64,000 bases of DNA from Streptomyces griseochromogenes (lineage in GTDB: Bacteria > Actinomycetota > Actinomycetes > Streptomycetales > Streptomycetaceae): NCBI RefSeq assembly GCF_001542625.1, contig NZ_CP016279.1, positions 9,858,001-9,922,000 on the forward strand. Direction: 5' to 3'. The notes beneath the pieces are model-generated. The model was given only the letters and a program-made list of their open reading frames with translations, ran no database searches and was not told where the DNA came from. The position numbers and the translations under genes were made by a program. This document shows positions 16,777 to 25,830 of this stretch, piece after piece (the first letter of the stretch is position 1; every line of letters starts with the position of its first letter).

Positions 16777-18546
16777 GTGGACGCGCAAGGCCGTGGGCGG
16801 GCGGACAACATCGATCCCGCAGACCAGTGGGTGCTCAATCCGAACACCGGCGAATACGAACTGCGACTGAGTCCTTCCTCACCGCAGTCGTCGGTACCGG
16901 GCCAGCGCAGACCGAAGGGCGAGGGCGGCGGCGCCACGCGCCGTCGGCGCGACGCGCCGACGGACCAGACGCGCCAGACACGCGAGACCCAGCAGACGCG
17001 CGAGACGCGGCAGACACGCGGCTCGGACGTGCCGGCCCAGCGCCGGCGCCGCACCGAGCCCGAGCCGCCGCCGGGGCGGCGCGGCCGACGGCCGGTGAAG
17101 AAGAAGTCGAAGGCGAAGAAGGTGCTGGCGTGGACCGCCGGCGGCACGGCGTTCGTGCTGGTCGCCATCGGCACCGCCGGCTACCTCTACCTCAAGCACC
17201 TCGAGGGCAACGTCACCACGACGGACGTCGGCAGCGCCGCCAAGAACGGCTTCAGCAAGGACGACGCCTTCAACATCCTGATCATCGGCACGGACAAGCG
17301 CACCGGCAAGGGCAACGAGGGCTACGGCGACAAGGGCAGCGTCGGGCACGCCGACACCAACATCCTGCTGCACGTCGCCAAGGACCGGACGAACGCGACC
17401 GCGCTCAGCATTCCGCGCGACCTGATCGTGAACGTGCCGGACTGCCCGACCAAGCAGCCCGACGGCAGCGAGAAGGTCGTCCCGGGCACGGACAGCGTGC
17501 GCTTCAACACCAGCCTGGGGCAGGACGACCGGGACCCCGGCTGCACCATGCGCACGGTGCAGCAGGTCACCGGCATCATGCCGGACCACTTCATGATGGT
17601 CGACTTCAACGCGGTGAAGACGCTGACCTCGGCGGTCGGCGGCGTGGACGTGTGTCTCGCGCACGCGGTGAACGACAAGGAGTCTCACCTCAAGCTGCCC
17701 GCGGGCCCGTCCAAGGTCGAGGGCGAGCAGGCGCTGGCGTTCGTCCGCACCCGGCACAGCTGGGGCAACCAGGGCGACCTCGACCGCATCAAGGCGCAGC
17801 AGGCCTTCATGGCCTCGCTGATGCGGAAGATGTCCTCCGGCGACACGCTGACCAACCCGTCGAAGCTGATCGACCTCGCCGAGGCCGCCACCAAGGCGCT
17901 CACCGTCGACAAGGGCATCGGCTCCGTGGGCACGCTCAAGGACATCGCGCTGGAGCTGAAGAAGGTCCCGCCGAAGAACATCTCGTTCGTGACGGTGCCC
18001 GTGCGCGACAACCCTGCCGAGAAGGTCCACGCGACCGTCGTCGTCGACCAGGCGGCGGCGCCCCCGGTCTTCGACGCCATCAGGAACGACGTCTCCTTCA
18101 CCGAGGTGAAGAAGAAGCAGAAGGCGGCCAAGGACGCCGCCGCCGCGCGCCTCAAGGGCAGCCGGTCCGCGCCCGCCGAGGTGCGGGTGCGGATCCTCAA
18201 CGGCGGTGCGGACCCCGGCAGCGCGCAGCAGACCCTGCAGTGGCTGCAGACCCAGCAAGGCGTGCTCAAGTCGGAGAACACGGGCAACGCGCCGGCGCCC
18301 CTGAGCAAGACCACGCTGGAGTACGCGCCGGACCAGGCGGCCCAGGCGCGGGAGCTGGCGCATCTCATGGGTCTGTCCGGCTCGGCGCTGAAGCCCGGCA
18401 AGAGCGTGACCAACTCCCAGGGGCTGCCGGCGATGACGCTGACCCTGGGCAAGGATTTCAAGGGTGCGGGAGTGTCCCTCACTGCTCCGTCGAAGGCGCC
18501 GGACGTCGACAAGTCCACGGCGGACAAGGTGAAGTGCGCCTCGTAG
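16777..18546 (+). CDS. LCP family protein 2 with LytR_C domain
   Basis: A 589-residue LCP protein. The N-terminal cytoplasmic part of about 115 residues is disordered and contains a Gln-Thr-Arg repeat (QTRQTRETQQTRETRQTR). It is followed by KKKSKAKK, a TM segment, and the LCP domain with NILIIGTDKR, HADTNILLHV, LSIPRDLIVNVP, DHFMMVDFNAVKTLTSAVGGV and FVRTRHSWGNQGDLDRI. A LytR_C domain (VRVRILNGGADPG...) ends the protein. The start GTG 16777 is about 230 nt after LCP 1, so it has its own promoter. A 13-bp stem terminator follows. Compared with LCP 1 it is much longer at both ends. Confidence 0.9.
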   Translation: MDAQGRGRADNIDPADQWVLNPNTGEYELRLSPSSPQSSVPGQRRPKGEGGGATRRRRDAPTDQTRQTRETQQTRETRQTRGSDVPAQRRRRTEPEPPPGRRGRRPVKKKSKAKKVLAWTAGGTAFVLVAIGTAGYLYLKHLEGNVTTTDVGSAAKNGFSKDDAFNILIIGTDKRTGKGNEGYGDKGSVGHADTNILLHVAKDRTNATALSIPRDLIVNVPDCPTKQPDGSEKVVPGTDSVRFNTSLGQDDRDPGCTMRTVQQVTGIMPDHFMMVDFNAVKTLTSAVGGVDVCLAHAVNDKESHLKLPAGPSKVEGEQALAFVRTRHSWGNQGDLDRIKAQQAFMASLMRKMSSGDTLTNPSKLIDLAEAATKALTVDKGIGSVGTLKDIALELKKVPPKNISFVTVPVRDNPAEKVHATVVVDQAAAPPVFDAIRNDVSFTEVKKKQKAAKDAAAARLKGSRSAPAEVRVRILNGGADPGSAQQTLQWLQTQQGVLKSENTGNAPAPLSKTTLEYAPDQAAQARELAHLMGLSGSALKPGKSVTNSQGLPAMTLTLGKDFKGAGVSLTAPSKAPDVDKSTADKVKCAS

Positions 18547-18552
18547 GTAACC

Positions 18553-18598
18553 CAACGGGTCCGTCGTGCGTCTAACTGGAGGCGGGACGGACCCGTTG
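18553..18598 (+). terminator. 13-bp stem-loop after LCP 2
   Basis: CAACGGGTCCGTC (18553-18565) and GACGGACCCGTTG (18586-18598) pair perfectly around a 20-nt loop, directly after the LCP 2 stop at 18546. It lies in the short gap before LCP 3 and probably limits read-through. Confidence 0.75.
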
Positions 18599-18628
18599 CA
18601 TGGCGCAAGGGTGGGGAGGGCAGGAAGT

Positions 18629-20272
18629 TTGGCGCAGAGCGATGTGCGGGGGAAGGATCCTGCGGTCGACGACACGATGTCGCTCGCACCGCAGGCGCCG
18701 GACGGGCCGGGCGGTCACGACGGCGGGCGGCGCAAGGTCCGCTCGAAGACCGACCGGCAGCGACGCCGACGGCGGGCTCTGCGCTGGTCGGCGACCGTGC
18801 TGGCGGTGGTGATACTCGGCACGGCGGGGGCCGGCTATCTGTACTACGAGCACCTGAACGGCAACATCCGCAAGGGCGAGCGCAGCAACGGCGACGACTC
18901 CAAGGCGCACCGGACGCCGGCGAACGCGGCCGGGCAGACGCCTTTGAACATCCTGCTGATCGGCTCCGACAGCCGTAACTCCGACGAGAACGTGAAGCTC
19001 GGCGGTGCCAAGTACGACCGCGGCAGCCCACCGCTCGGCGACGTGCAGATGCTCATCCACCTCTCCGCGGACCGCAAGAGCGCCGCCATGGTGAGCATCC
19101 CGCGCGACACCCGGGTCGACATTCCCCAGTGCAAGGACTCCGCGTCCGGCAAGGTCTACCCGGCCACGAACGGCATCATCAACACCTCCCTGGCCCGGGG
19201 CGGGGCCGGCTGCACGCTGGCCACCTGGGAGAACCTGACCGGGGTCTACATCGACCACTGGATGACCATCGACTTCGCCGGCGTGGTGAAGATGGCGGAC
19301 GCCATCGGTGGTGTCGAGGTCTGCGTGAAGCAGAACGTCTGGGACCACTCCACGCCCGCACAGCACGGGGGCTCCGGGCTGAAGATGACGGCCGGACGGA
19401 AGAAGGTCCAGGGCGTGCAGGCCCTGCAGTGGCTGCGGACCCGGCACGCCTGGGGCAGCGACGTGATGCGCGCCCGCGCCCAGCACATGTACCTGAACTC
19501 GATGTTGCGGACGCTGAAGTCGCAGAACGTCTTCACGGACACCGGCCGGCTGATGGACCTGGCCGAGGCGGCCACCAAGTCCTTGCAGGTGTCCGAGGAG
19601 ATCGGCACCGTCAAGAAGCTCTACGACCTGGGCATGGAGCTGAAGTCCGTACCGTCCGACCGCATCACGTCGGTGACGATGCCGAACCTCCAGGACCCGC
19701 AGAACTCCGAACACGTCGTGCCCGACAAGGTCAACGCCGACAAGATGTGGCAGATGCTCCGCGACGACGTGTCGTTCGACAAGAACGGCAAGGAGTCGGG
19801 TACCAAGCAGGTCGCGAGCAAGTCCAAGACGAAGGCCCAGACGCCGTCCGTCGCCCCGGGCCGGCTCGGGGTGCTGGTGCAGAACGCCACGGGGACGACC
19901 ACCGAGGCCCCGGTTCCGAACCGGGCGCGGGCGATCGCCGAGGCGCTCGGGCAGCAGGGCTACGCCCAGGCGACGGCCGACACCTCGGGGGTGGCGAAGT
20001 CCGCGGACGCGACCGTGGTGCAGTATCCGAGCGCCGAACTGGAGGGTGACGCGCAGGCCGTCGCCAAGGCGCTGGGTATCCCGGTGAGCGCGGTGAAGAA
20101 GTCGACCGATGTGTCGGGGGTCACGGTCGTCGTCGGCGCGGACTGGCGCACGGGCACGGCCTTCCCCAAGCAGAAGGCCCCGAAGGCGGGCGACGTGCCC
20201 GTCGGCTCCGATGCCATCAACGGCTCGGACTCCTCGCAGTGCATGCCCGTGTACAAGCCCTACCAGTGGTAG
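18629..20272 (+). CDS. LCP family protein 3 with LytR_C domain
   Basis: About 547 residues: a basic N-terminal tail (RSKTDRQRRRRRAL), a TM helix, then LCP motifs NILLIGSDSRNSD, DVQMLIHLSADRK, VSIPRDTRVDIP, IDHWMTIDFAGVVKMADAIGGV and WLRTRHAWGSDVMRARAQ. It ends with a LytR_C part (LGVLVQNATGTT). The start is uncertain. TTG 18629 has GGAGGG eight bases upstream and is used here; GTG 18644 and ATG 18678 are in-frame alternatives, while frame to 18566 runs back over the terminator stem. A very strong hairpin follows the stop. It has the same role as the other LCPs and is probably a partly redundant paralogue. Confidence 0.87.
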   Translation: MAQSDVRGKDPAVDDTMSLAPQAPDGPGGHDGGRRKVRSKTDRQRRRRRALRWSATVLAVVILGTAGAGYLYYEHLNGNIRKGERSNGDDSKAHRTPANAAGQTPLNILLIGSDSRNSDENVKLGGAKYDRGSPPLGDVQMLIHLSADRKSAAMVSIPRDTRVDIPQCKDSASGKVYPATNGIINTSLARGGAGCTLATWENLTGVYIDHWMTIDFAGVVKMADAIGGVEVCVKQNVWDHSTPAQHGGSGLKMTAGRKKVQGVQALQWLRTRHAWGSDVMRARAQHMYLNSMLRTLKSQNVFTDTGRLMDLAEAATKSLQVSEEIGTVKKLYDLGMELKSVPSDRITSVTMPNLQDPQNSEHVVPDKVNADKMWQMLRDDVSFDKNGKESGTKQVASKSKTKAQTPSVAPGRLGVLVQNATGTTTEAPVPNRARAIAEALGQQGYAQATADTSGVAKSADATVVQYPSAELEGDAQAVAKALGIPVSAVKKSTDVSGVTVVVGADWRTGTAFPKQKAPKAGDVPVGSDAINGSDSSQCMPVYKPYQW

Positions 20273-20290
20273 ACCTGCCCGGTACCTGAC

Positions 20291-20325
20291 CGAGGGGCTC
20301 GCCGTCGAGGACGGCGAGCCCCTCG
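20291..20325. terminator. Strong 16-bp bidirectional terminator
   Basis: CGAGGGGCTCGCCGTC (20291-20306) and GACGGCGAGCCCCTCG (20310-20325) form a perfect 16-bp stem with a 3-nt loop. It lies between the convergent LCP 3 and the small exported Cys protein, and would stop transcription from both sides. Confidence 0.85.
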
Positions 20326-20345
20326 GCTCATGCGCGCACGCGCGG

Positions 20346-20816
20346 TCAGTACGCCGCGGTACGGACGTCGGCCATGCCGGCCGCCCTGTCCACGGCCCCC
20401 TCGGCGAACGAGGTCATGCCCTTGTCGTAGACCATCGGCGTGTAGCACTGCGACTGGCCCTGGTGAATGGTGCAGCCGTAGCGGCGGCCGTCGTCGTCGC
20501 GGATCACCGAGGCACCGGCACAGGCGTAGCCGGCGGACGCGTTGCCGCACGCCGGCTGGGTGTGGTCGAGGGTCAGTCTCGCCCAGACGGTGTGACACGC
20601 CGCGCTGTAGCGCAGCTCGATGGTGCCGAAGGCGCTGTGCGCGTTCTCGACGGTCGCCGACTCCACCGTGGTGGCGCGGCCGGCGCAGCCCGCGGAGGAG
20701 GGGTCACCGCCGTCGTGGGCGTAGGCGTGGGAGACGCCGGTGGCCGCGATCATCGCGAGGCCGAGTCCGCCGGCCACGACACCGGCACGAGCGAAGGTGC
20801 GCAGGCGAGAGCGCAT
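20346..20816 (-). CDS. Small exported Cys-containing protein (DUF2690-like)
   Basis: A 156-residue protein with a Sec signal (RSRLRTFARAGVVAGGLGLAMIAATGVSHAYA) and a mature part of about 120 residues with six cysteines (CAGRAT, AACHTV, PACGNASAGYACAG, YGCTIHQGQSQCY), probably in disulfides. The pattern resembles DUF2690 (YjfA-like) secreted proteins of Streptomyces, whose function is unknown. ATG 20816 is preceded by AGGGGGATCTC. Upstream frame to 20912 has no coding character. It shares a bidirectional terminator with LCP 3. Confidence 0.75.
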   Translation of the reverse strand: MRSRLRTFARAGVVAGGLGLAMIAATGVSHAYAHDGGDPSSAGCAGRATTVESATVENAHSAFGTIELRYSAACHTVWARLTLDHTQPACGNASAGYACAGASVIRDDDGRRYGCTIHQGQSQCYTPMVYDKGMTSFAEGAVDRAAGMADVRTAAY

Positions 20817-20974
20817 GAGATCCCCCTGAAAGATCAAGAAAGCGTCGACATCCGACCATGATGACGGTATGAGGTCAACAGAAATTCCACACGGGGTACA
20901 TGGAAGTGCCACATCGCCATGTCCCCTGCGGGTCCGACGACTTGGGCCTGCCCGCGCGGGTCCGCAACGGCGAA

Positions 20975-21002
20975 GGGCTCCTCCCCGGACGGGGAGGGGC
21001 CC
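20975..21002 (-). terminator. Hairpin downstream of glycosyltransferase
   Basis: GGGCTCCTCCCC and GGGGAGGGGCCC pair (one G-T) across a GGAC loop, just past the stop of the minus-strand glycosyltransferase at 21025. Confidence 0.65.
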
Positions 21003-21024
21003 TCGATGACTGCTCGAGGCGTGC

Positions 21025-22053
21025 TCAGCGGGCGCTCAGCACCGCCGGCCGACGCGAGGCGATCACGCGCTTCGCCAGGGTCTTCGGGCTCGTCAGGAAG
21101 CCCCATCCCCAGGACATGTGCATGGTCGCCAGGGCCACCGGTATCCGTATCCGGGCCGCGAGGGGCAGTCCCTTGCCGGCCGGGACCGAGCCCGCCGCGA
21201 TCGCCGCCAGATAGCCGCCGGGGATCACGAAGCCCCACGGCGTGAGCGCCGCGCCCACCACGACACCCGCGGCGATCGCGCACACCGCCGTCGGCGGAGC
21301 GAGGTAGCGCAGGTTGATGGAGCCCTCGTGGTAGCGGGCGACGACATGGCGCCATCGGCCGTAGTCCTTGTACTGCTTGGCGAGCGCCTTCACGCTCGGC
21401 CGCGGCCGGTACGACACCCTCAGCTCGGGCGAGAACCAGATCAGGCCGCCCGCCTCGCGGATGCGGAAGTTCAGCTCCCAGTCCTGGGCGCGGATGAACT
21501 CCTCGTTGTAGCCGCCCTGTTGTTCGAGGGCCTCGCGGCGGAACACCCCGAGGTAGACGGTCTCGGCGGGACCGGCTTCGCCGCCCGTGTGGAAGGCCGC
21601 GTTGCCGACACCGACCTTCGAGGTCATCGCGGCGGCGACCGCGTGCTCCCAGTCGTTCTCGCCCTCGGCGTGCATGATGCCGCCGACGTTCTGCGCCCCG
21701 GTCTCCTCCAGGAGCCGTACGGCGGTGGCGATGTAGTTCGGCGAGAGCATGCCGTGGCCGTCGACGCGCACCACGATCGGGTGACGGGATGCCTTGATCG
21801 CCGCGTTGAGCGCGGCCGGGGTGCGGCCGGTCGGGTTCGGGACGGTGTGCACGCGCGGATCGTCCCGAACGAGCTCGGCGGCGATCTCGTCCGTGCGGTC
21901 CGTGGACGGACCGAGGGCGATCACGACCTCCATCTCGCCGGCGTACTCCTGCGCGAGGATCGCTTGGACGGCCCCGCGCAGATGCCGCTCCTCGTTGAGG
22001 ACCGGCATGATCACAGAAACGGCGGGGAGTCGCACGTCGGGCTTGGCGTTCAT
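21025..22053 (-). CDS. Family 2 glycosyltransferase
   Basis: A 342-residue GT-A fold glycosyltransferase. VSVIMPVLNEERHLRGAV, the donor-binding acidic pair VRVDGHGMLSPNYI, and the later ED-like region EEFIRAQDWELNFRIREAGG are visible. The last 100 residues contain two or three hydrophobic segments (TAVCAIAAGVVVGAALTPWG, GGYLAAIAAGS), which may anchor the enzyme to the membrane. It is similar to ExoA/succinoglycan-type enzymes. It probably adds a sugar to a lipid-linked glycan, which LCP proteins next door could then attach to the wall; this link rests on position. The ATG start is at the conserved N-terminus and it is divergent from LCP 4. Confidence 0.83.
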   Translation of the reverse strand: MNAKPDVRLPAVSVIMPVLNEERHLRGAVQAILAQEYAGEMEVVIALGPSTDRTDEIAAELVRDDPRVHTVPNPTGRTPAALNAAIKASRHPIVVRVDGHGMLSPNYIATAVRLLEETGAQNVGGIMHAEGENDWEHAVAAAMTSKVGVGNAAFHTGGEAGPAETVYLGVFRREALEQQGGYNEEFIRAQDWELNFRIREAGGLIWFSPELRVSYRPRPSVKALAKQYKDYGRWRHVVARYHEGSINLRYLAPPTAVCAIAAGVVVGAALTPWGFVIPGGYLAAIAAGSVPAGKGLPLAARIRIPVALATMHMSWGWGFLTSPKTLAKRVIASRRPAVLSAR

Positions 22054-22180
22054 AGGGCGCCCACGTTACCGCGAACGGGGGACAGCGGTGCGCGCCGCCG
22101 GGGCTGAGGCGCGGGCTGAGGATCGTATCGGCCTACGGTGCTCACGGATCCCACGTACGGCCGTCGTCCGGAGGTGTCCC

Positions 22181-23722
22181 TTGCCCAGCCAGCCACGGTC
22201 TCCCTCCCCCGCTGCCGAAAGCGCGGGAGGTGACCCCAGGCCGCAGCGCCGACCGCAGCCGCCCAGCCGCGTGCCCAGGCAGCCCGAGCGGGCCACGCGA
22301 TCCGTGCGGCCCCGGCGGCCGCGCTGGGCCATGCGGGCGGTGACCACACTGTCCGTGGTGGTGCTCGCCTCCGCCGGTATCGGCCATGCGGTCGTCACCA
22401 GTCTGGACGCCGGCATCACCCGGGTCGACGCCTTCAAGGACATGAAGAACCGGCCCCGCGCGGGGCACGGCATGAACGTCCTGCTGGTCGGCACCGACGG
22501 CCGCGACAAGGTCAGCGCGGCGCAGCGGCGCGCCTACCGGCTGGGCGGCCAGCCCTGCCACTGCACCGACACGATCATGATCGTGCACATCTCGGACGAC
22601 CGGGAACGCGCGACCGTGGTGAGCCTGCCCCGGGACTCCTACGCCGAGGTGCCCGCGCACATCGACACGACCACCGGGCAGCGGCACGGCCCGCACCCCG
22701 TCAAGCTGAACGCCGCCTACGCCGAGGGCGGCCCCCAGCTGACCGTAGCCACGGTCGAGGCCATGACCCATGTGAAGATCGACCACTATCTGGAGGTCGA
22801 CTTCACCAGCTTCATGAGGACCGTGGACGTCCTCGGCGGGGTCCAGGTCTGCACATCGACACCGCTGAAGGACTCGTACACCGGCCTCGACCTCGCGGCC
22901 GGTACCCACGTCCTCAACGGCGGCCAGGCACTGCAGTACGTACGCTCGCGGCACCTCGACGGGGTCAGCGACCTGAGCCGGATGAAACGGCAGCAGCGGT
23001 TCCTGGCCGCGCTGATCGAGCGGGCCAGCTCCTCCAGGGTGCTGCTGAACCCGATGCGGTTCAGGGACGTGACCCGGGCGGTGCTCGGCTCGGTGCGGGC
23101 GGACGAGGGTTTCGGCACGGACGAGCTGCTCGACCTCGGCCGGGCGATGCGGAACTTCTCCCCGTCCTCCTCCGAGTTCACCACCGTGCCCATCGGGCAG
23201 ATGAACTACCAGGTCAAGGGCATCGGCTCGACCCTGAAGTGGGACCAGGCGGCGTCCGGCAGGCTGTTCCAGGCCCTGCGCGACGACGAGCCGCTCATCG
23301 TGGACCACCCGCACCGCGCCGCCGCGCCGGTGCCCGTGGAGGTCGACCCGCGGCAGATCCGGGTCCAGGTGGAGAACGGCACCGCCACGGCCGGGGTGGC
23401 CAAGCGGCTCGACGCGGCCCTCGCGGCGGGCGGTTTCGCCGCCAACCACCAGCCGGTGCCCGCGGCCGTGCACGACGCCGAGCGCACGGTGATCTCCTAC
23501 GACCCCCGCTGGGACCGCTCCGCCCGATCCCTGGGCGCGGCCCTGCCCGGCAGCGAACTGCGCGCGGTGCCGGGCCTGGGTCCGGTGATGAAGGTCACCG
23601 CAGGGGCGGACTTCCAGGACATCCGCAAGGTGCACAAGGTGAAACTCGAGGACCCCGGCAAGCCGGAGCAGAGCGTGGTGCGCGGCAACGAGGTGGTGTG
23701 CCCGGAGGCGCAGAGGGCATAG
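22181..23722 (+). CDS. LCP family protein 4 with LytR_C domain
   Basis: About 513 residues: an Arg/Pro/Ser-rich cytoplasmic tail, a TM (AVTTLSVVVLASAGIGHAV), an LCP domain (MNVLLVGTDGRD, CTDTIMIVHISDDRE, VSLPRDSYAEVP, IDHYLEVDFTSFMRTVDVLGGV, YVRSRHLDGVSDLSRMKRQQRFL) and a C-terminal LytR_C domain (IRVQVENGTATAGVAKRL). The start is TTG 22181 with a perfect GGAGGT five bases upstream; no ATG or GTG fits as well. Distinctive features are PCHC before the second motif and a spacer rich in His. Its acceptor is unknown. Divergent from glycosyltransferase 21025-22053. Confidence 0.88.
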   Translation: MPSQPRSPSPAAESAGGDPRPQRRPQPPSRVPRQPERATRSVRPRRPRWAMRAVTTLSVVVLASAGIGHAVVTSLDAGITRVDAFKDMKNRPRAGHGMNVLLVGTDGRDKVSAAQRRAYRLGGQPCHCTDTIMIVHISDDRERATVVSLPRDSYAEVPAHIDTTTGQRHGPHPVKLNAAYAEGGPQLTVATVEAMTHVKIDHYLEVDFTSFMRTVDVLGGVQVCTSTPLKDSYTGLDLAAGTHVLNGGQALQYVRSRHLDGVSDLSRMKRQQRFLAALIERASSSRVLLNPMRFRDVTRAVLGSVRADEGFGTDELLDLGRAMRNFSPSSSEFTTVPIGQMNYQVKGIGSTLKWDQAASGRLFQALRDDEPLIVDHPHRAAAPVPVEVDPRQIRVQVENGTATAGVAKRLDAALAAGGFAANHQPVPAAVHDAERTVISYDPRWDRSARSLGAALPGSELRAVPGLGPVMKVTAGADFQDIRKVHKVKLEDPGKPEQSVVRGNEVVCPEAQRA

Positions 23723-23830
23723 GGCGCGCCCCGAAAGGGCGCGGGGCCGCATCGAGGTGCGGCTGAGCCGTGTGCGCGCGGCCGGCCGCGACGGACCCGC
23801 ACGTGACGCACCGGCCTCCCGGTGGAGCGC
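23723..23830. repeat. Dispersed repeat element between convergent genes
   Basis: GCGCCCCGAAAGGGCGC with GGGGCCGC following (23725-23749) and CGCGACGGACCCGCA (23788-23802) repeat the pieces of the element seen at 11599 and 36600. It occupies the gap between LCP 4 and the thioesterase. No U-tract is seen, but the small stem may help terminate. Confidence 0.5.
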
Positions 23831-24379
23831 TCAATCCTCGAAGCCCTCCGCCGCCCGCTTCTCGCGCAGCTCGCGGATCTCCCGGCGGCGGGCCAGGCGG
23901 TGGGTGCGGCGGATCTGGGCCTCCTGGTAGCGGCGGCGGTCGCGGTCGGTCTCCGGGAGCACCGGCGGCACCCGGCGGGGCTTGCCGTCGGCGTCCACAG
24001 CCGCGAAGACCAGGTAGGCCGAGCCGACCTGGGTGGCGGGGGTCGACTCGTTCCAGCGCTCGGCCAGGACCCGCACACCGACCTCCATCGAGGTCCGGCC
24101 GGTCCAGTTGACCTGGGCCTTCACATGGACCAGATCACCCACGCGGATCGGCTCCAGGAACGCCATCTCGTCCATGGAGGCGGTGACGGCGGGTCCGCCG
24201 GAGTGCCGTCCGGCCACCGCGCCCGCCGCGTCGTCGACCAGCTTCATGATCACCCCGCCGTGCACCGTGCCCAGAAGGTTGGTGTCGTTGTGGGTCATGA
24301 TGTGGCTGAGGGTGGTACGGGAAGCAGATGTCGCCTTGCCCGGGATGTCCGGATCCGCGTCCGGAGCCTGGTCTGTCAT
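23831..24379 (-). CDS. Acyl-CoA thioesterase, hotdog fold
   Basis: A 182-residue hotdog thioesterase of the YciA/BFIT-like type. Typical motifs are LSHIMTHNDTNLLGTVHGGVIMKLVDDAAGAVAGRH, with the catalytic Asp-containing helix, and SMDEMAFLEPIRVGDLVHVKAQVNWTG. A charged Arg-rich C-terminal tail (RRREIRELREKR) is longer than usual. It would hydrolyse acyl-CoAs in the cytoplasm; the substrate cannot be told. ATG 24379 with GGAGG close upstream is used. The frame remains open to 24664 without coding signal. Divergent from LCP 5. Confidence 0.82.
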   Translation of the reverse strand: MTDQAPDADPDIPGKATSASRTTLSHIMTHNDTNLLGTVHGGVIMKLVDDAAGAVAGRHSGGPAVTASMDEMAFLEPIRVGDLVHVKAQVNWTGRTSMEVGVRVLAERWNESTPATQVGSAYLVFAAVDADGKPRRVPPVLPETDRDRRRYQEAQIRRTHRLARRREIRELREKRAAEGFED

Positions 24380-24498
24380 GGCCTCCACCTTATGCCGAAG
24401 CGACTTTCGCGGAATTTGTGTCAGCTTCGCAACAGCGGCGCCCTGATTTTCCGACACCCCTTGTAAGGCCCACGGCAGTGCCCTGCACACTGGGGCGC

Positions 24499-25809
24499 AT
24501 GAATGACTGGCCCGAAGGATGGTCCGACGACAACCGCGGTCCGCGCTACGGACGCGGCAGTGGCGGCGCGCAGCCGGAAGGCGCCCGCGCGATGCGTCAT
24601 GTGCAGCGCGGCCCGGCGGTACCGCCCGGGCAGCGCTCGTACGGCGCCCCCGGCCCGTCGGCACCGCCGTACGGCGCCGGAGTCCCGCAGCAGCCGTCGT
24701 ACAGCGACGGCCAGGGATACGACGGCTATGACAGCGGCTACAACACGGGCCAGGTGTACGGCGGCGGCCGCGGCGGCGGCTTCGTACCCAACGACAACGA
24801 CTCGGACCCGGAGGTCGACCGCTACCGGCCGCGCCCGAACTGGCGGCGCCGGATCAAGTGGGCCGTGCTCACGCTGGTCACTGTGCTCATCGTCACCTCG
24901 GTGGCGACGTACTTCTGGGCCGACTCCAAGCTGCGCCGCGAGGTCGACCTGTCGAAGGTCATCGACCGGCCCGAGTCCGGCCAGGGCACGAACTACCTGA
25001 TCGTGGGCTCGGACAGCCGTGAGGGCATGTCCAAGGCGGACGAGAAGAAGCTGCACACCGGGTCCGCCGAGGGCAAGCGCACCGACTCGATGATGATCCT
25101 GCACGTCGGGGACAACGGCGACACACTGATCTCGCTGCCCCGCGACTCGAACGTGACGATTCCGACCTTCCGCGGTTCGACGTCGGGCAAGATCCGGCCC
25201 GCCATGGGCCAGAACAAGCTGAACGCGGCGTACGCGTTCGACGGTCCGACGCTGCTGGTCCGCACGATCGAGTACAACACCGGTCTGCACATCGACCACT
25301 ACTGCGAGATCGGCTTCCAGGGCTTCGCCAGCATCGTGGACGCGGTGGGCGGCGTCGACATCACCATCGACAAGGCTTTCAAGGACAAGTACTCGGGCGC
25401 GGACTTCAAGGCCGGCAAGCAGACGCTCAACGGCGAGCAGGCGCTGGCTTTCGTCCGCACGCGGCACGCCTTCGCCGCCTCCGACCTCCAGCGCACCAAG
25501 AACCAGCAGAAGTTCCTCTCGGCCCTGGCCCACCAGGTGGCGACGCCCTCGACCGTCCTCAACCCGTTCAAGTTCTACCCGACCATGGGCGCGGGGCTGG
25601 ACTCCCTGATCGTCGACAAGGACATGTCCCTGTGGGACCTGGCCTCGATGTTCTGGGCGATGAAGGGCGTCAGCGGCGGTGACGGCAAGTCCCTGAACAT
25701 GCCGGTCTCCGGCTCCACCGGCGGCAACCTCGTCTGGGACAAGGCGAAGATGAAGACCCTGGTGGACGAGTTGAAGAACGACCAGCCGGTCACCGTCTCC
25801 GGCAACTAG
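24499..25809 (+). CDS. LCP family protein 5 (CpsA/Psr type)
   Basis: A 436-residue LCP protein. The cytoplasmic N-terminus of about 115 residues is rich in Gly, Tyr, Gln and Pro (PPYGAGVPQQPSYSDGQGY...). A TM segment (WAVLTLVTVLIVTSVATYF) and a LCP domain follow: NYLIVGSDSREGM, RTDSMMILHVGDNG, ISLPRDSNVTIP, NKLNAAYAFDGPTLLVRTIE, IDHYCEIGFQGFASIVDAVGGV, FVRTRHAFAASDLQRTKNQQKFL. It has no LytR_C domain. The AYAFDGP segment is closer to classical CpsA/LytR than in LCPs 1-3. ATG 24499 is used; there is no strong ribosome-binding site, so it may be leaderless or nearly so. It ends in a strong terminator. Confidence 0.9.
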   Translation: MNDWPEGWSDDNRGPRYGRGSGGAQPEGARAMRHVQRGPAVPPGQRSYGAPGPSAPPYGAGVPQQPSYSDGQGYDGYDSGYNTGQVYGGGRGGGFVPNDNDSDPEVDRYRPRPNWRRRIKWAVLTLVTVLIVTSVATYFWADSKLRREVDLSKVIDRPESGQGTNYLIVGSDSREGMSKADEKKLHTGSAEGKRTDSMMILHVGDNGDTLISLPRDSNVTIPTFRGSTSGKIRPAMGQNKLNAAYAFDGPTLLVRTIEYNTGLHIDHYCEIGFQGFASIVDAVGGVDITIDKAFKDKYSGADFKAGKQTLNGEQALAFVRTRHAFAASDLQRTKNQQKFLSALAHQVATPSTVLNPFKFYPTMGAGLDSLIVDKDMSLWDLASMFWAMKGVSGGDGKSLNMPVSGSTGGNLVWDKAKMKTLVDELKNDQPVTVSGN

Positions 25810-25830
25810 CGACACCGGAACGCCGACGGC

